Below, piece after piece: positions 48,700 to 60,948 of a stretch of 64,000 bases of DNA (position 1 is its first letter; the number at the start of each line of letters is the position of its first letter). The stretch lies in contig CAMGYJ010000004.1 in the NCBI GenBank assembly GCA_946122785.1, positions 11,988,150 through 12,052,149 on the forward strand, written 5' to 3'. Both the position numbers and the translations under genes were made by a program. The notes beneath the pieces are model-generated. The model worked only from the letters and a program-made list of their open reading frames with translations. It searched no databases and was not told where the DNA came from. The stretch is from Linum tenue (lineage: Eukaryota > Streptophyta > Magnoliopsida > Malpighiales > Linaceae).

Positions 48700-51600
48700 C
48701 CACACATCTGGTCCCTCTTTAGAGTAATTTGCAACTTAGTAGGAACTTGGAGGTGCCTCTTTCGGATAATCATAATTTCTGCAGTACACAGTTGAAATTA
48801 ATGAGGACAGTCCGGATTCAGACACAAGCACACGACTACTGTCAACATAGAGGTTCAATACAACTGAAGGGTAATGTGCTTCACAAGATCAGCATTTCCC
48901 AAAACTCACCTGAACTACGGCTTCAATTTTGTAACAACATTTAGCTCATCATCAGACAATCCAGTACCGACTCTGCTAAACAGATGAGCCTACAGAGCCA
49001 GCTAAATTCTTATGCAGCTTAAAGCACGGGGAAAGGACAACTGTAACACCATTTTCTCTGTAATTAATTTTCAATATACTGTCTGTCTCGGATATGTATC
49101 TGCTACCAACATGACTAATAAACCAACTTCTCCTCCTCGTCTCCCTAAACCGTAGCACCCTCCTACCAAGATCTAGAATGTAAAGAGGAGCAAACCTCTG
49201 AGGAAAAAAAAATGAAGAAAATATACCAATGATAAGACCATCTAAATCTGAACCAGCAGGAATGTGTAATCAGGTGTAAGTTCCAACCACTTTCCACTTC
49301 GATCCCCAAGTTCCCATATGGAGGCAACATCTTTCGACATAATCCCTTCATCCCTAACATGAAAATGAGACTCATGAGTCCACCATAATGAACGAAATCA
49401 CAAAAGTTAGGAAAAACTTATCTGAGACGAGAGAGAATGTTTACCTGTTCTCAAATATTTGCTTGAAGAACATGTCAGCATCATTCAGACTATGAGCAAT
49501 AAGTGAGCAACAAGGTTCCCCAGCATGAGCTACAAAATACTTGAGCGCCGGTTTTCCTTGCAGGAATTTATTATGTTAAACGAAGACTATTCAGAGTAAG
49601 GACTCAACTCTCCAGTGTTATGTCAAACCCACTAAGGTGGATCAATGGACTGCCTATTCTAAAATGAAACAACACTCCAAAAATCAAGAAGCGGGTAAAT
49701 GTAATCAGCAAAAGAAGATCAACCATATCTAAAGGAAGTGCTTCAGCATTATATTTTAATTTCTTCAATATAGTCGCATGATGGGTTTATGGCTATGCCC
49801 AGAACAATGCAACGTCATTCCTTCAATTCACAATGTTTTCCTTACAAGAAGAGCAATGACTATTCTGGCTCCAATTGACCCTTGACATGGTTTACTGCTG
49901 AACGGAGATGTTCATCCCTTTTCTTCAACTTCGGTGAATCACTCTAGTATGCCCAACACAAAGGATATCAAATGCAAGTATGCAACATCTTAACTTGACT
50001 TCAAGATAGACCAAATAACATGAAATATCTTAAACTTTAGTAGACCCATCTATTTCTCCATTATAACAACGACGTAGTTGACACTCAGCTTTGAGTTTAA
50101 TCTAAGTGAGGATACAACATAACTGGAACAGCAAAACATGCAAATCAAAGTTGAACCAGTATCGAGCAAGGTAGGACAAGAGAAAAAGAAGGGGAATCAA
50201 AAGGCACACATGTTTATGGCTATCGAGTCCATGTTTCTCAGCATTTCCTGTGAACAGACAAACAGAAGTCTTTAATGATATATGCAATTAGCCAAACCAA
50301 AAGTCTTGAAATCGCAGTTCCAACTAGCCTATTTCCTGATTCGAACCAAACTCAGCATGTCGATTCATAGAACTATCTCAGACCAACATTTCACCATTGA
50401 GTATGCACCTATCAGAAAGAAACACAGAGAAGTGCTAGATTTCAGACAAATCCTTTAAGCTCAGCCAGTTAAAAGCATAATGATGCACTGTACATATCCT
50501 ATCAGAACCATAAGAGGTAATTGGGGTCCTTTCTTTCCAATCATTATTTTTTATTCATTTATAGTCACCTGTTTGTCTATTAATAGGGGGGTATTAAGAT
50601 CTGTCCAGCCATTATCAAGTGTCTCATTTCATTTTTTTTTTTAAAAATGCTCGACTTTATCATGATATATCACGGTAAAAAGCATAAAAGAAACACACAC
50701 CATTCTGCCAGCCAAAACACATTGCTGAATGATGTTCGACATTCCATGTTCATATTGAGAGCGATCGATGAAGATTCTGCATGGCAGTGGACAGATGAAG
50801 CATGACATTTGGAAGCAGTCTAACAACAACTTCCTCACACCAAGTAAACATGACTCTGAGCATATAACTAATAAAACCAGAAACCAAGTCAGCAAAATAA
50901 AAACAACAAACATTATTTGGCAGATAAGTGGAAAACTGATACAGAAACTAGTTTCTGTCGCACTTCCACAGAGCACAATTCTCAGGTGACTGCTTAGGCA
51001 AACCGATTTCATGGGAAGAAATGCTTTGTTCAGGGAAACTCCCATGACGCTATAAGTTAAATGCCTGCCCGTCAACTTTTAAGAAACCAACTTAAATCAA
51101 AGGTGACATTAAACAAGTCTTCTGCAACCCTCTCTAAAAAAAGTCTTCTGCAACCAGTAATCAAACAAATGAGGAAAGTTCAGTCCCGTTTCAGATTTGT
51201 GGGGTAAGGTAAGAATGAGTAGGAGTAGGTGCTCGTAAAAAAATAGCCATGAGATAAACCACTTGAGAATTTGACTTCTAGGTGTATTCCTCTCAATCTG
51301 TGACACCCTTAGCAACTTCAATTGTAGCATTGAGAATATATTTGCCAAATTATGGTTCTTCAATCACATCAACGAGATGGAGCTTCTTCCCTAAAGTGAA
51401 TGACTGCAGCAGCGAGCTAGACTTCTCGTAGTAGATAAGAGCCCACTAGCCTCCATGGAATGTTTTTATTCTAGATGGCACAGAAAGTGACTTTGCACAC
51501 ACTGCTTGCTTAGTCTTCCTAGATTCACCAGCAATCCTATGATCGCCCAACAGGCAGGAAGAGAAGGGAGATGGCCCACTTAGTGCCTCTGCTGTATGTG

Positions 51601-51850
51601 GAGTATGACAACTACTGAACACCCAGCCATATACCAAGGCCTCCTTGTATGGTTCTTCGAACTCAGGTACAATGCCTCTTCCACGAGAAGAACAACAGCC
51701 AAACAATTTTCCTTGTAAGGTTCTTTAAAAATAAGCTCTTTTCCCCTAACATGAGAATAAATCAAACCACCACATTGATCCCTACAATGAAGCTCATAAA
51801 CAACATTGACAATCATCTCAGCTCCGTGACAGCCATTTTCTCGCCCTAGT
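48700..51850. other. Unassigned region
   Basis: No recognised gene. A short duplication TCTAAAAAAAGTCTTCTGCAACC-like is at about 51118-51157. Minus-strand open frames at 51446-51816 share a GTTCTT-containing internal repeat but have no known domain. Confidence 0.3.
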
Positions 51851-52360
51851 TTGAGTATGAAAAGTTTTCCACGAGTTTTCTCTTCTGTGGCTTCAACTTC
51901 CCACCATGTAGAGATTTATTGATGGGATGAAGAGATGGAAAAAGGTTGCTGTTGTTGCTGCTGCAAATTCGTGGCCATAATCAATTGCTTGACTGCTTAG
52001 TAGCCAGTTCCTCAAACCTTTGTATCTGGACTAATAACTATGGAGTTGGATGAGCTCTTGAAGGATCCGGAGTCCATGTTTCAGCAGTCATAAAACCAGC
52101 GATGGCAGTCGGAGAAGCAGATGCGGGTGTACATAAGCTACCAAGGAATCACCTAGCTGTGATTGCTTCTCCCTTTTGCAAGCCTCGATGGCATCCTCTT
52201 CTAGGTGAGCTTGATGGTATGCTTGGAGAAGCGTTTGTGGCTGGGATTCCCTCTCCAATGCTCTAATATCAACGAGTAAGCCACGAAGAAAGCCCTTAAT
52301 GATGGTAATCCAACCTCAGCAGTGCCACTTTCACCACCTCAAATCGCTGTTTATACTCCT
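51850..52360 (-). pseudogene. Ty3/gypsy-type gag fragment, frameshifted
   Basis: On the minus strand, starting right at the border of the LTR, EYKQRFEVVK is followed (in another frame) by QAHLEEDAIEACKRE and QSQLGDSLVAYVHP, a pattern common in retrotransposon Gag proteins of plant gypsy elements. Several stops and shifts break it. Its 5' part is missing exactly where the LTR at 52361 begins, so the LTR was joined to or inserted into this fragment. Confidence 0.6.
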
Positions 52361-53770
52361 TGCTCGCTATGACACAACACCTAACAATGGCCAAGTGTAA
52401 CCAATGAAAGGGACTGCAGTATAGTGGCACAAGTAATAAATATCGAATCCACGGGTCTCTAGAGTTACTATTACTCAGCTTCAGTTCATTATCTAGCAAA
52501 CCAGATTAAGATGAAAGAACTAAAACTACTCTAGCAAACTACAGTTAAAGTTAATCTAATTACAGGTTGGGAACTCACTTAGGTATGATTCCCCCTAGCC
52601 ACTAGCCAGATTAATGATTGATGATCTCTAACCTGTTTCACTTTCATTCACAATGCGGAGAATCCTTGACTAGACCTTGAATCTCGACTAAAGGATCAAG
52701 GCCCTCTTGAGTCAATTGCCTAGATGGACGTATCCTTCTCTAGAACAACCGATCAAGGCATTCTGAACTAGATTCCCTCTATCGAATGAGGTTCTCAATC
52801 AATACAAAGCAGTGAATCAACCCTCGACTAAAGTAATCGATCCACTACTATCAATCTATGGTGCTCTATTGACCTAATCAGGTATTCGCTCTCACAGGAT
52901 CAAAGCAGAATCAATAATCTCGACTAAAGCAGAATTGAATCATGAAAACATGCATAGATTGAATATGAACTCAAGATTATCAAGTAAGAGTACTCATACA
53001 ATCATCCAATCAAACAAACATAGCTAGGGTTCCTCAAAACCTAAGTGAAGGGAAGTTACTCCATAGAGAAGAGAGAGCCTGCAGAAATCTGATCTAGATC
53101 TTCAATCTCCAACTCCAAACTTGATTCCCAAGCTCCAATGGCGAAGAAATCCTCCAAAATAGCTCCAAGAATGTTCCCAAGTCGCTCTCTCTCTAGGGTT
53201 CGTCCCTTGGGTGTTTGGGAACCAAAACCCACTCTCTCTTTCCTTTGGCTCGAATCTGCCTCAAAAACCCGATTCTGGGCGAATCCATGCCCGTATTTTG
53301 CCCAAAAAACGCATTTTGGTTAAGTTTCAGCGCACCCAAAGCTCCTCTCGGCAGTGAAAATACGGCTATGGGAGGGGAAAATACGGTCGTAATTCTCCTG
53401 CCCGTAATTCTTCCTCTGCTCCTGTTCAAAGCTTCGTTTCTCCCTCGTCCGGACTCCAAATCAATCGCCATTTGAACCCAGACGCTCGTAGTCTCGTCCT
53501 TTTTCTTTTCATGACAAACTTCCATGATAATTTGACCATAATATGAGGTAGAAATCCATTATTCCTCAGGTCATGCTCGTGTTTCTTCTCCCGAATTGCC
53601 AAATGATCTCCGATTGACTTGAAACTTGCGCCTACGCTTCACTTTATGTGCTAGGGCCTGAAATGTGACAAAGGAACACAACCTAGTGTAAAATAGGCCA
53701 AAGAAGCGATAATGCAAGCTTAAACGATCAAGAAACAAATGGGAAAACATGTGGAAAGATCGAGTCATCA
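52361..53770 (-). mobile_element. Long terminal repeat E (minus strand)
   Basis: A 1410-bp member of the A-D LTR family, read on the minus strand from TGATGACTCG (53770) to about 52361. Its last third matches LTR C closely, since the same small open frame (start MLDNELKLSNSNS) lies in both at 19618 and 52499. The palindrome block (about 53275-53415) is a third, decayed version: GAATTACGGGCAG and ACGGNCGT sites with AAAATACGG arms. The terminal bases are altered compared with the GTGTCA end of the other copies. Confidence 0.8.
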
Positions 53771-54430
53771 AATCCCCCCACACTTAACTGTTTGCTTGTC
53801 CCCAAGCAAACCTGACTCAAACCAATGCAACTCTCCAGAACTCTATAGCAACAAACAACCTCGATCGTCGGTAGAGGACTTTCTAGATCATAAAGCAGCT
53901 TACGAGGTCAACTGGTCTTCTAAGACGTCTCTTATCTTTCTCAATGCGAGTACTAGACTCAAGCCAGGATCATGAGAACAAGTAGAAGTAAGACGGCAAG
54001 TTCATGGATAAAGGGACTCACACCATTCACAACCAAGGACTCGTTGTACTGGGGGTGCTCTTTCACTTCATTTCACCGTTGGAAACCCTTTTTCACTTTC
54101 ACTTTACTTTTTTTTTTTATCTTTCTCATTTACTTAGCGGGGGTTCCAACTGCAGTCTTTTGCACGGTCGACCCTTATCAGTCGAGCAAGAGCAATTTCT
54201 ATACATCTGGCCCTCGCCAGAGTACTTCTTTTAACTCCTTTTCCTCAACTCGTGTGGAGGGTCAATGAAATTAAGGGGGGTCGGAAGCTCTATCCGTGCC
54301 CTTAAAAACACATCCTCAAGTAGGCAAACCGTTCAACGGGTGGAAGTTTTACTTGTACTAGAGACCGCTTAGCTTCACCTTGTAGGAGTACCCCACTAAT
54401 GGGTCACCCGGTTTAGCCCGGTTTAGCCTG
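53771..54430 (-). mobile_element. Internal 3' region of the LTR-E element
   Basis: In element sense it ends with the conserved hairpin GTTTGCTT-GGGGAC-AAGCAAAC and a GTGTGGGGGG purine tract adjoining the LTR. It shares the CTGGCTTGAGTCTAGTACTCGC block with 18267-18465. No coding sequence. The far end at about 54430 is approximate. Confidence 0.7.
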
Positions 54431-54794
54431 AAAATATGGAAAGAGTCATTATATTATACTTATCCTGATAAATTATATCAAATCTCATCTAACATATGAG
54501 TTATAACATATAATATTACACTAAAATAACATGTCGTACTTAGATCCAACATATAGTGAAAATTCACACACAATTATATAACAACAATATTCAAATGTTC
54601 AACTTAGGATTCCAAAGATTGAGTTAGGTGAAAAGAAAATCCGAAAATAGGCGCATTTCGCAAACCAAAGAAAAAAATGAAACAATTTGACCTCTAACCC
54701 GATACCTTGTAGCGGTCGACTCGGCGGGTGCGTGCAACCCGTTTTTCTCACCGGGTCAGGGTCAAAGTGAGTCGACCCGCGGGTTGACAACCTA
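54385..54794. mobile_element. Decayed element of the GGGTC-rich hAT-like group
   Basis: The right part ends GGGTTGACAACCTA, complementary to the TAGGNTGTCAACCC end type, with CGACCCGCGGGTTG before it. The left part has CCCGGTTTAGCCCGG. The left border is not certain and no duplication matches. Confidence 0.35.
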
Positions 54795-57243
54795 CTCTCA
54801 AGCATCCACATGCTTGCAAATAAATCTATATTATCAAACATAAAATCATATCTTGCATAAGAAAAAAGAATAAAAAGTAGAAATTCGATAATCAATATAG
54901 GAATCAATATGGACACAATATCTAACCAAGAGAAGAGGAAGCGAAAAAACACAAATTGCTGTGTATAGATTCCGCTCACGATATTTCAAAGTGAAAAATA
55001 TCATAAAAATTATTAACCAATAAAAGGGAACGGTTAAGGGGAAAATGCATCAATTTGAACATAAAATGATAGGAATTAATATCCTACACCATCATATATA
55101 ATGATATATTATATCCCAGAACATCATAAACAAATCTATCTAAATGAAAATGTATACTAAATTGAATCCAATGTAAAAGTAACGTTGAAGATAGATATTA
55201 TATCCACCTAAGGAATAATAAAGTAAACCATGTTTCTTAGAGACCTCTCTCGATAGAACCACTCTATTATAAAACCCATTTCGTCAAACAATTGCATCAT
55301 ATAGAGTTTTAACTTAAATTTGAAGTGCTTATAATTAGCTATTTCACCTCATGAATGAATTAATTATATCATTTGGTAAAAGAAAATAATTTATAAACTT
55401 GAGAGTTATTTCGTTTGTTGTTAAATCATTTGAACTAAAGTATGAAATTGCTTCAGAACCGTTATTTTATTCATTATTATTTAAATTGCTATTTTTATTA
55501 TAATGTCTAAGCATGTCTAGGAGAGCTAAGAGATAGACAAATGCCCAATGACCGTCGTACGCCTAACGTGCTGCTGAACCTCAATAATTATAGCAAACTT
55601 TGAGTGCATCTTATAAATTTGATCACTTCTGTTTTGGTATAATTGATTACATCAATAAAGCGATCAATCAAAGAGTCTTTCTTTAAGATTTTGATAAGAT
55701 GTCCCCTACTGCACAATTAGTATGACTAAATTGTACTAAGATAATCATGTATTGAATTTTCAATCGATAGCGCAAAAGATTGTACTAACTCAAGTAGAGT
55801 TTTAGCTACTCAGTACTTCATATTCGCATGTAGATAGCTATTTCGAAGAGTTCGAATATTGATTGAGTTTGTTGAACTTTACCTAACGAAACTATGATAT
55901 CAAGCGCAATATATTATGCTTTTAGGAGAAATTGGGAGAATATGTTGGTGACATCAAACCTAACATGGATACCATTGAATTGAAGTGATAAGCAACATTT
56001 ATGTTTAATAGATTAGACATGAAAAATATATATAGCATTCTCATAAGTTGGTATGAAGAAGTGAATAATTAGGAATTGAAAGCTAGAAACAAAGTTGATT
56101 TAATAAATAACTGCAAATGATATTGTGAAAAAGAAAACAAATGCTTAGAGCATAGCTAGGCATGAGAGTGTTACATTAAACTCTCTAAGAGAAAGCAAGT
56201 AACCATTAATAGTTAGCTGTGGATATTGAAATAGTTAACTATGATGAATACTATATACTGGTGTTAATACTTGGACCTTAGCTTGAACATTGCATCATGC
56301 TGATAAGAATTATTTCATTAATTACATTATTGAAATAAGGGGTCGTATGGAATTTTTGATTGTTTTTTTTAGATTGTTAAAATAAATACATTTTTCATGA
56401 TACAATACATATGTTTTTATTTTTGTTCATACACAATCGTGAATTATTTTCTTGATTTGACTAAACTATCATTCAAATTGAATGATTAAACAATTTCGAA
56501 TTTTAGCATAGACTGTCGAGATAATTGGTATCGGTGTTTGTCATTTCTATTTATCTTGAAATGTATGGTACCAGTGTCCTTATATCGTCATTGAACACTT
56601 CATTCAACACTTCAATTCAATGCGCAATATAAGTATAAAACTCCACAAAATACTTACAGAAGACTTAGCGGGCTAACTAACTGTGATAGAAAAGTACTTT
56701 GTTTTTCATAATTTTAACTTCCTCTATGTTTTGTATTAATAAAGTACAACAAATGTGTCTAGTCTAATTGGTTACAATTCTTTTCTTTGGTGGAAGGGAC
56801 CATGGTTCAAATTCTAGCATTGATATCTTTTTATATGAAATAAAAAAATGATTGTGTAGGCGAAAATACCCTTCCTACTTTCACTCTCGTTGCATGAAAT
56901 TTGAAATGGAGCAAATCAAACTCTTTAAAATGTATTATAAGTAGTCTAGACTAGATAGACTAGACTAGATTCACTTTAATAGTGTTGGTCAATTACAAAA
57001 GACACCCTCAATTAAGTCCTTATGACTAGCGGGTAATTATTATTTATAATACAACTTATCACTTAGTACAAAGCGATCACTAAAATTTATTTTTCATGTT
57101 TCAATCAACTACGTTGGACAAATAACAAAACGATCATCCGTCTATCTACATCTAAAAGTTTGTTGACTTTGTATACTCAGCACGCCACATCAACAAAATT
57201 ATTAATAAATAAAAAAATTAGCCAAACGATCGATTCCATAGAA
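54795..57243. other. AT-rich region with very decayed copia-like traces
   Basis: No intact gene. Around 56120-56310 plus-strand frames give a faint zinc-knuckle-like stretch and WTLA-x-TLHHADKNYF, which recalls the WxLDSGAxHH protease motif of Ty1/copia elements, with stops and with the catalytic Asp lost. This is a weak reading and could be chance. Confidence 0.3.
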
Positions 57244-57251
57244 CCCAACCG

Positions 57252-57817
57252 TAGGGGTGTACATGGGTCGGGTGGTTCGTGTTTGGTCATTTTAATCACC
57301 CGATCCATACACTGCGGTTTTGAAAATATCAAATCCAAACCCACCCAAAAATTTTATAACCCTAAGGTTGTTTATAGTTGGGTTGAAGATAATTTTAATT
57401 AAAAACCCAACATGCACAAAAAAAGACAATTATTCTACACCACAAAATATTACACGACTAATTATGTGACTTGTAGTCTATATTAAATATACGTCTAAAT
57501 TTTAAGTAAAAGAATGTATTAGTCTAGGAAAACCACAAGAGAAAAATATGATAAAATTATTTTAATTTTCTTACAAATATGCTTATATACGATACAAATA
57601 TGTTTTGGATATAAAAATTGATGACAATAGTTGGAACACGGGTTGGGTCAGATTCTATGGGTTACATAACCCAAAATCCGGACCCAACCCAATAGAGACG
57701 TGTTGTGCAAAATAAAACTCTCACTCAGCTTTAAAACTTAACTTTACCGATAAATACGAGTGGATTGAGTCGGATTGGACGGGTGTATTGATTTGCGGGT
57801 TGGTTTGTTCACCCGTA
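57252..57817. mobile_element. 566-bp hAT-like element rich in GGGTCGG words
   Basis: Starts TAGGGGTGTACATGGGTCGG and ends GGTTTGTTCACCCGTA, an imperfect inverted repeat. Flanks CCCAACCG (57244-57251) and CCGAACTG (57818-57825) agree at 6 of 8 bases, as for an old 8-bp duplication. Confidence 0.55.
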
Positions 57818-57994
57818 CCGAACTGACGCGGTCTAAACCCACTCTTGAATTCTCACATCGTCTACCTCAAGCCCTGATCCCAACCACCATCCTCTCTGGC
57901 TTCCGGCGACCATCTCAAAATTTTCTATTTCGTCCAAAAATCAAAACGCCTACCCGGATCTAGAACCTCTGTCGCATGCTTCCCCTATGTGAAA

Positions 57995-58004
57995 GTTTGG
58001 AACC
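57995..58004. repeat. Left 10-bp target-site duplication of Mutator-like copy 2
   Basis: GTTTGGAACC, identical to 59472-59481. Confidence 0.85.
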
Positions 58005-59471
58005 AGGTTAATTGCAAGGTTGGTCACTGAGATTATATAAAACATTTATGTTAAGTCCTTGAAAATATTTAATTCCGTTCGTAGTCACTAAAAGTAATTA
58101 AATGATTCATCTTTTGTCACTCTCCATTAACTTATGTTAGTCTCCGGCGTTAATTTTCTGCTAACTGACTTGCCTAATCAGCCTAATTTAACTCAGAAAA
58201 ATTTAACCCAACCCGGTAATCAAAACCCGCTACATCACCCCCGACCCTATCCCTCCTGACCCACTCGCCTTCTTCTCCACCTCCGACTGAACAAAATGCA
58301 AGCCACCATCGCTGAACAAAAGCCCCGCCACCTCTCCTCTCATCCCTTTCTATCCTGCGCCAGTATGCCCTTCCCTCTTGTCTTTCTTGAAATTCTGAAA
58401 CCCTCTCCTAAATTCATCTCCCTGTTTCACCCTCTCCCTCAATCGAAAACCTAGAAAAAAAAAAACCACATGCAACTTTCATCTTCTTCGCCCAAAGCCC
58501 ACCGCCTCAACTGCCTTCTCATCAGCCATCGAATCCAAACACATCACTTGCTGATTGAGGCCGTCGGCGACTTCTCCTTCCTACGAGACTAAATCCCCCA
58601 AAATCACCACCCAGTTTTCGACCGATGTTAGCCGAGTCCGAGAGCAAGCCTCTTCCCCATAGCGTCCATTGAAACCCTCGGTATCGTCATTAATCCAGAC
58701 GGAGGAGATCGACGAGAGGAAATCGGAACAGAGGAGGAATGCGACGAAGTGGATGAAGTCGTTTGTAAAAGAGGGACGAGGCGAGAGACCGAAACCAGGC
58801 TTCTTTCGGGTCGTGGCGAGGTGGGATCCAATCTATCTATCGTCAAAGCAATGCTCCACTCTCTCGTCCATTCCTTCTGTTCTTCGTCTTTATCATCATC
58901 GGCATTTCAATCCAAACTCGCGCTTGCAGCTTCCATCATCGACCTTTCAATCCAAACCCGCGTTTCCCGGTTTCAACTCCGAACACGCCCTGAAGCAACT
59001 GCGCCCCTGTTCTCTGGGCTAGCAGGATTTGCATCCTCTATGCGTTCTTGAAGATCAGTTTAGCTGGATTGAATTCTCCCTCTTCAATCGACTGCGCCAG
59101 ATGAAAGAAGAAACAATCGGATGAAGATGACGATTGAGGACGGCGGCTCCAGAAAGGGATCCAGAAACACTATTTTTTTTGTTTTAATTTAATTGTAGTT
59201 TATTTGTTTTGTGGTTTGAATGACGTGGCAAATTCTAATGACGTGGCAGGTTGATTTTCCACGTTTTTTGTTAAATTAGGCTGACTAGGCAAGTTTGTTA
59301 GCCATGTCAGCAAAAAATTGACGTCGTTAACAGAGACTAACGGAAATTAACGGAGAGTGACCAAACTTGAATAATTTAATTAGTTTTAGTGACTACGAAC
59401 GAAATTAAATATTTTCAGTGACTAAATATGAACTTTTTTATAATCTCATTGACCAACCTTGCAATTAACCT
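58005..59471. mobile_element. Non-autonomous Mutator-like element, copy 2
   Basis: The same terminal family as 12539-13884: AGGTTAATTGCAAGGTTGGT at the left, its complement at the right end, and shared inner blocks (GTCACTAAAA, TCTCCGTTA-type, TGACGTGGC). It has a perfect 10-bp duplication GTTTGGAACC at 57995-58004 and 59472-59481. The interior (about 58200-59170) differs from copy 1, is C/T-rich and then exon-like, with conflicting open frames on both strands (58628-58846 minus; 58669-59051 plus). No transposase. Different interiors between shared ends is the Pack-MULE pattern of captured gene pieces. Confidence 0.85.
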
Positions 59472-59481
59472 GTTTGGAACC
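59472..59481. repeat. Right 10-bp target-site duplication of Mutator-like copy 2
   Basis: GTTTGGAACC, identical to 57995-58004. Confidence 0.85.
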
Positions 59482-59659
59482 CTTCTCTTCGAAGGAATAA
59501 TGGATAAGAGAAAGCCTGTTGGATTTTGGGAAATTGGCTTCTTGCCTTTCCATTCAGCTTTAGCGGTAGAATATATAGTCTGTACAGTACTGAAAGAAAG
59601 GGGACAGATCAACAATGCTGATCTATTCCCAATGCTCTGTACAAACTAACGACTAATTA

Positions 59660-60014
59660 CACTTTACAAATGAACCAAACCAAACAGGACAAATGTCTCA
59701 TCTTTGTCTCACTCCTCTGTACCGCCTCCCGGTAACAGGAGATAATGAAAGACCGTCAAAACTCAAATCGGCGACTATAAATGTCAAATTGGATCGACAA
59801 GGTTTAGAGGAAGTTATCATCATCATCAAGTTTAGTTTATTGTTAACGTTTAGACTTTAGTTTGAGTTATGTTTGTTTTAAGTTAATTGTTCTCCAAAAG
59901 CAAGCTAGTACGATTTGTCTTGTAGTGCCAAGCTTGAGTATTTAAACTCAAGTATGAATGAGAAACACCTAAGACTTCTAGAGTTTCATTTCCCACAACT
60001 CATCTTTGTTGTAA
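59660..60014 (+). mobile_element. Probable copia-type LTR (left edge unknown)
   Basis: The sequence just before the primer site has a TATTTAAA box (59939-59946) and a GTATGAATGAGAAACAC leader-like stretch usual in the R-U5 part of Ty1/copia LTRs. I could not fix the left edge or a partner LTR inside the window. Confidence 0.45.
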
Positions 60015-60026
60015 TGGTATCAGAGC
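60015..60026 (+). promoter_or_regulatory. Primer binding site for initiator methionine tRNA
   Basis: TGGTATCAGAGC is the standard complement of the plant initiator tRNA-Met 3' end used by Ty1/copia elements to start minus-strand DNA synthesis. Confidence 0.8.
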
Positions 60027-60461
60027 CTCTAGATCCTAGAGAACCCTAAAACCTTCTACCCACAAAAATAAGGACTATGTCCAGATCTGAAATTTTCAGA
60101 TCATAAACCCTAAAAAAACAAATACAACTCTTTCTCCAATCTCCATTGTATCTGTTCCCTACTCCAAATCTCACTCACCCTACACCCAAGGAGGATCGAC
60201 TCTGCTCCCAAAATCCATTCCTTTCTTTTCGCCCACACAAAACCAAAATCCCCAAATTTCCCAGATCTAGAAATCTCCCAAATCCCAAACCATTCCCCCG
60301 ATTGTCATCACCATCTCAATCTCTTCGCCACTCTCGTGTTTCTTACCAACGAAAAACCCAGTCCTTTGTCCAGATCTAGATTCCATCTCTCAGGCGGTGA
60401 GCAAAAGGAAGATCTAGAAGTTCTGTGAAGTGCGAGCTAGAAATTGAAGCTCAGCGCAAAT

Positions 60462-60602
60462 ATGCCATCGTCAACTCTAGATCTTTCCGTGTTTCCTCCG
60501 TCGAGCCGACATCTGCTCCCGAAGAAACCGCAGAGCACTAGAAGAAAAAGCCTCGCACCGTCGCTGGATAACGCTACAACCAAAATAGCCAGTCCGCTTC
60601 AG
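60462..60602 (+). pseudogene. Start of an unrecognised open frame, interrupted by a transposon
   Basis: ATG at 60462 opens MPSSTLDLSVFPPSSRH and runs to SPLQ at 60602, where the Mutator-like element begins. The frame then passes into transposon sequence. It lies downstream of the copia-type primer site, so it may be the internal region of a non-autonomous retroelement. No domain is recognised. Confidence 0.4.
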
Positions 60603-60689
60603 GGGTGGGATACGGTCACTTCCCCCTATGGGGTTGTGAGTAGAGGTGTCAATCGAGCGCATTCGGGCTGGGTTCATTCGGGTTGGTCG

Positions 60690-60850
60690 GGTTGCGAGTC
60701 GATCGGGTTGCGGGTTCATCGGGTTGCGGGTTACTCGGGTTATGGGTCACTCGGGTTAAAGGTCAATCGGGTTATGAGTCAATCGTGTTGCGGGCCAATC
60801 GAGTTACGTGTCAATTGGGTGCGGGTCAATCGGGTTGCGGGTCCGACGGT
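60690..60850 (+). repeat. Subterminal tandem array of GGGTTGCGGGTCAATC-like units
   Basis: About ten units of 15-16 bp with the core TCGGGTT or CGGGTCAATCGGGTT, in one orientation, at the left side of the hAT-like element. Such subterminal motifs are where hAT transposases often bind. Confidence 0.65.
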
Positions 60851-60948
60851 TCAGGTTGCGGGTTTTACGAACCAAAACATCGCGTTACTTTTTAGTGATT
60901 ACTAGTAAGTCGTAAATCGTAACTAGGGAATTATTGGCAGCTCTCGGC

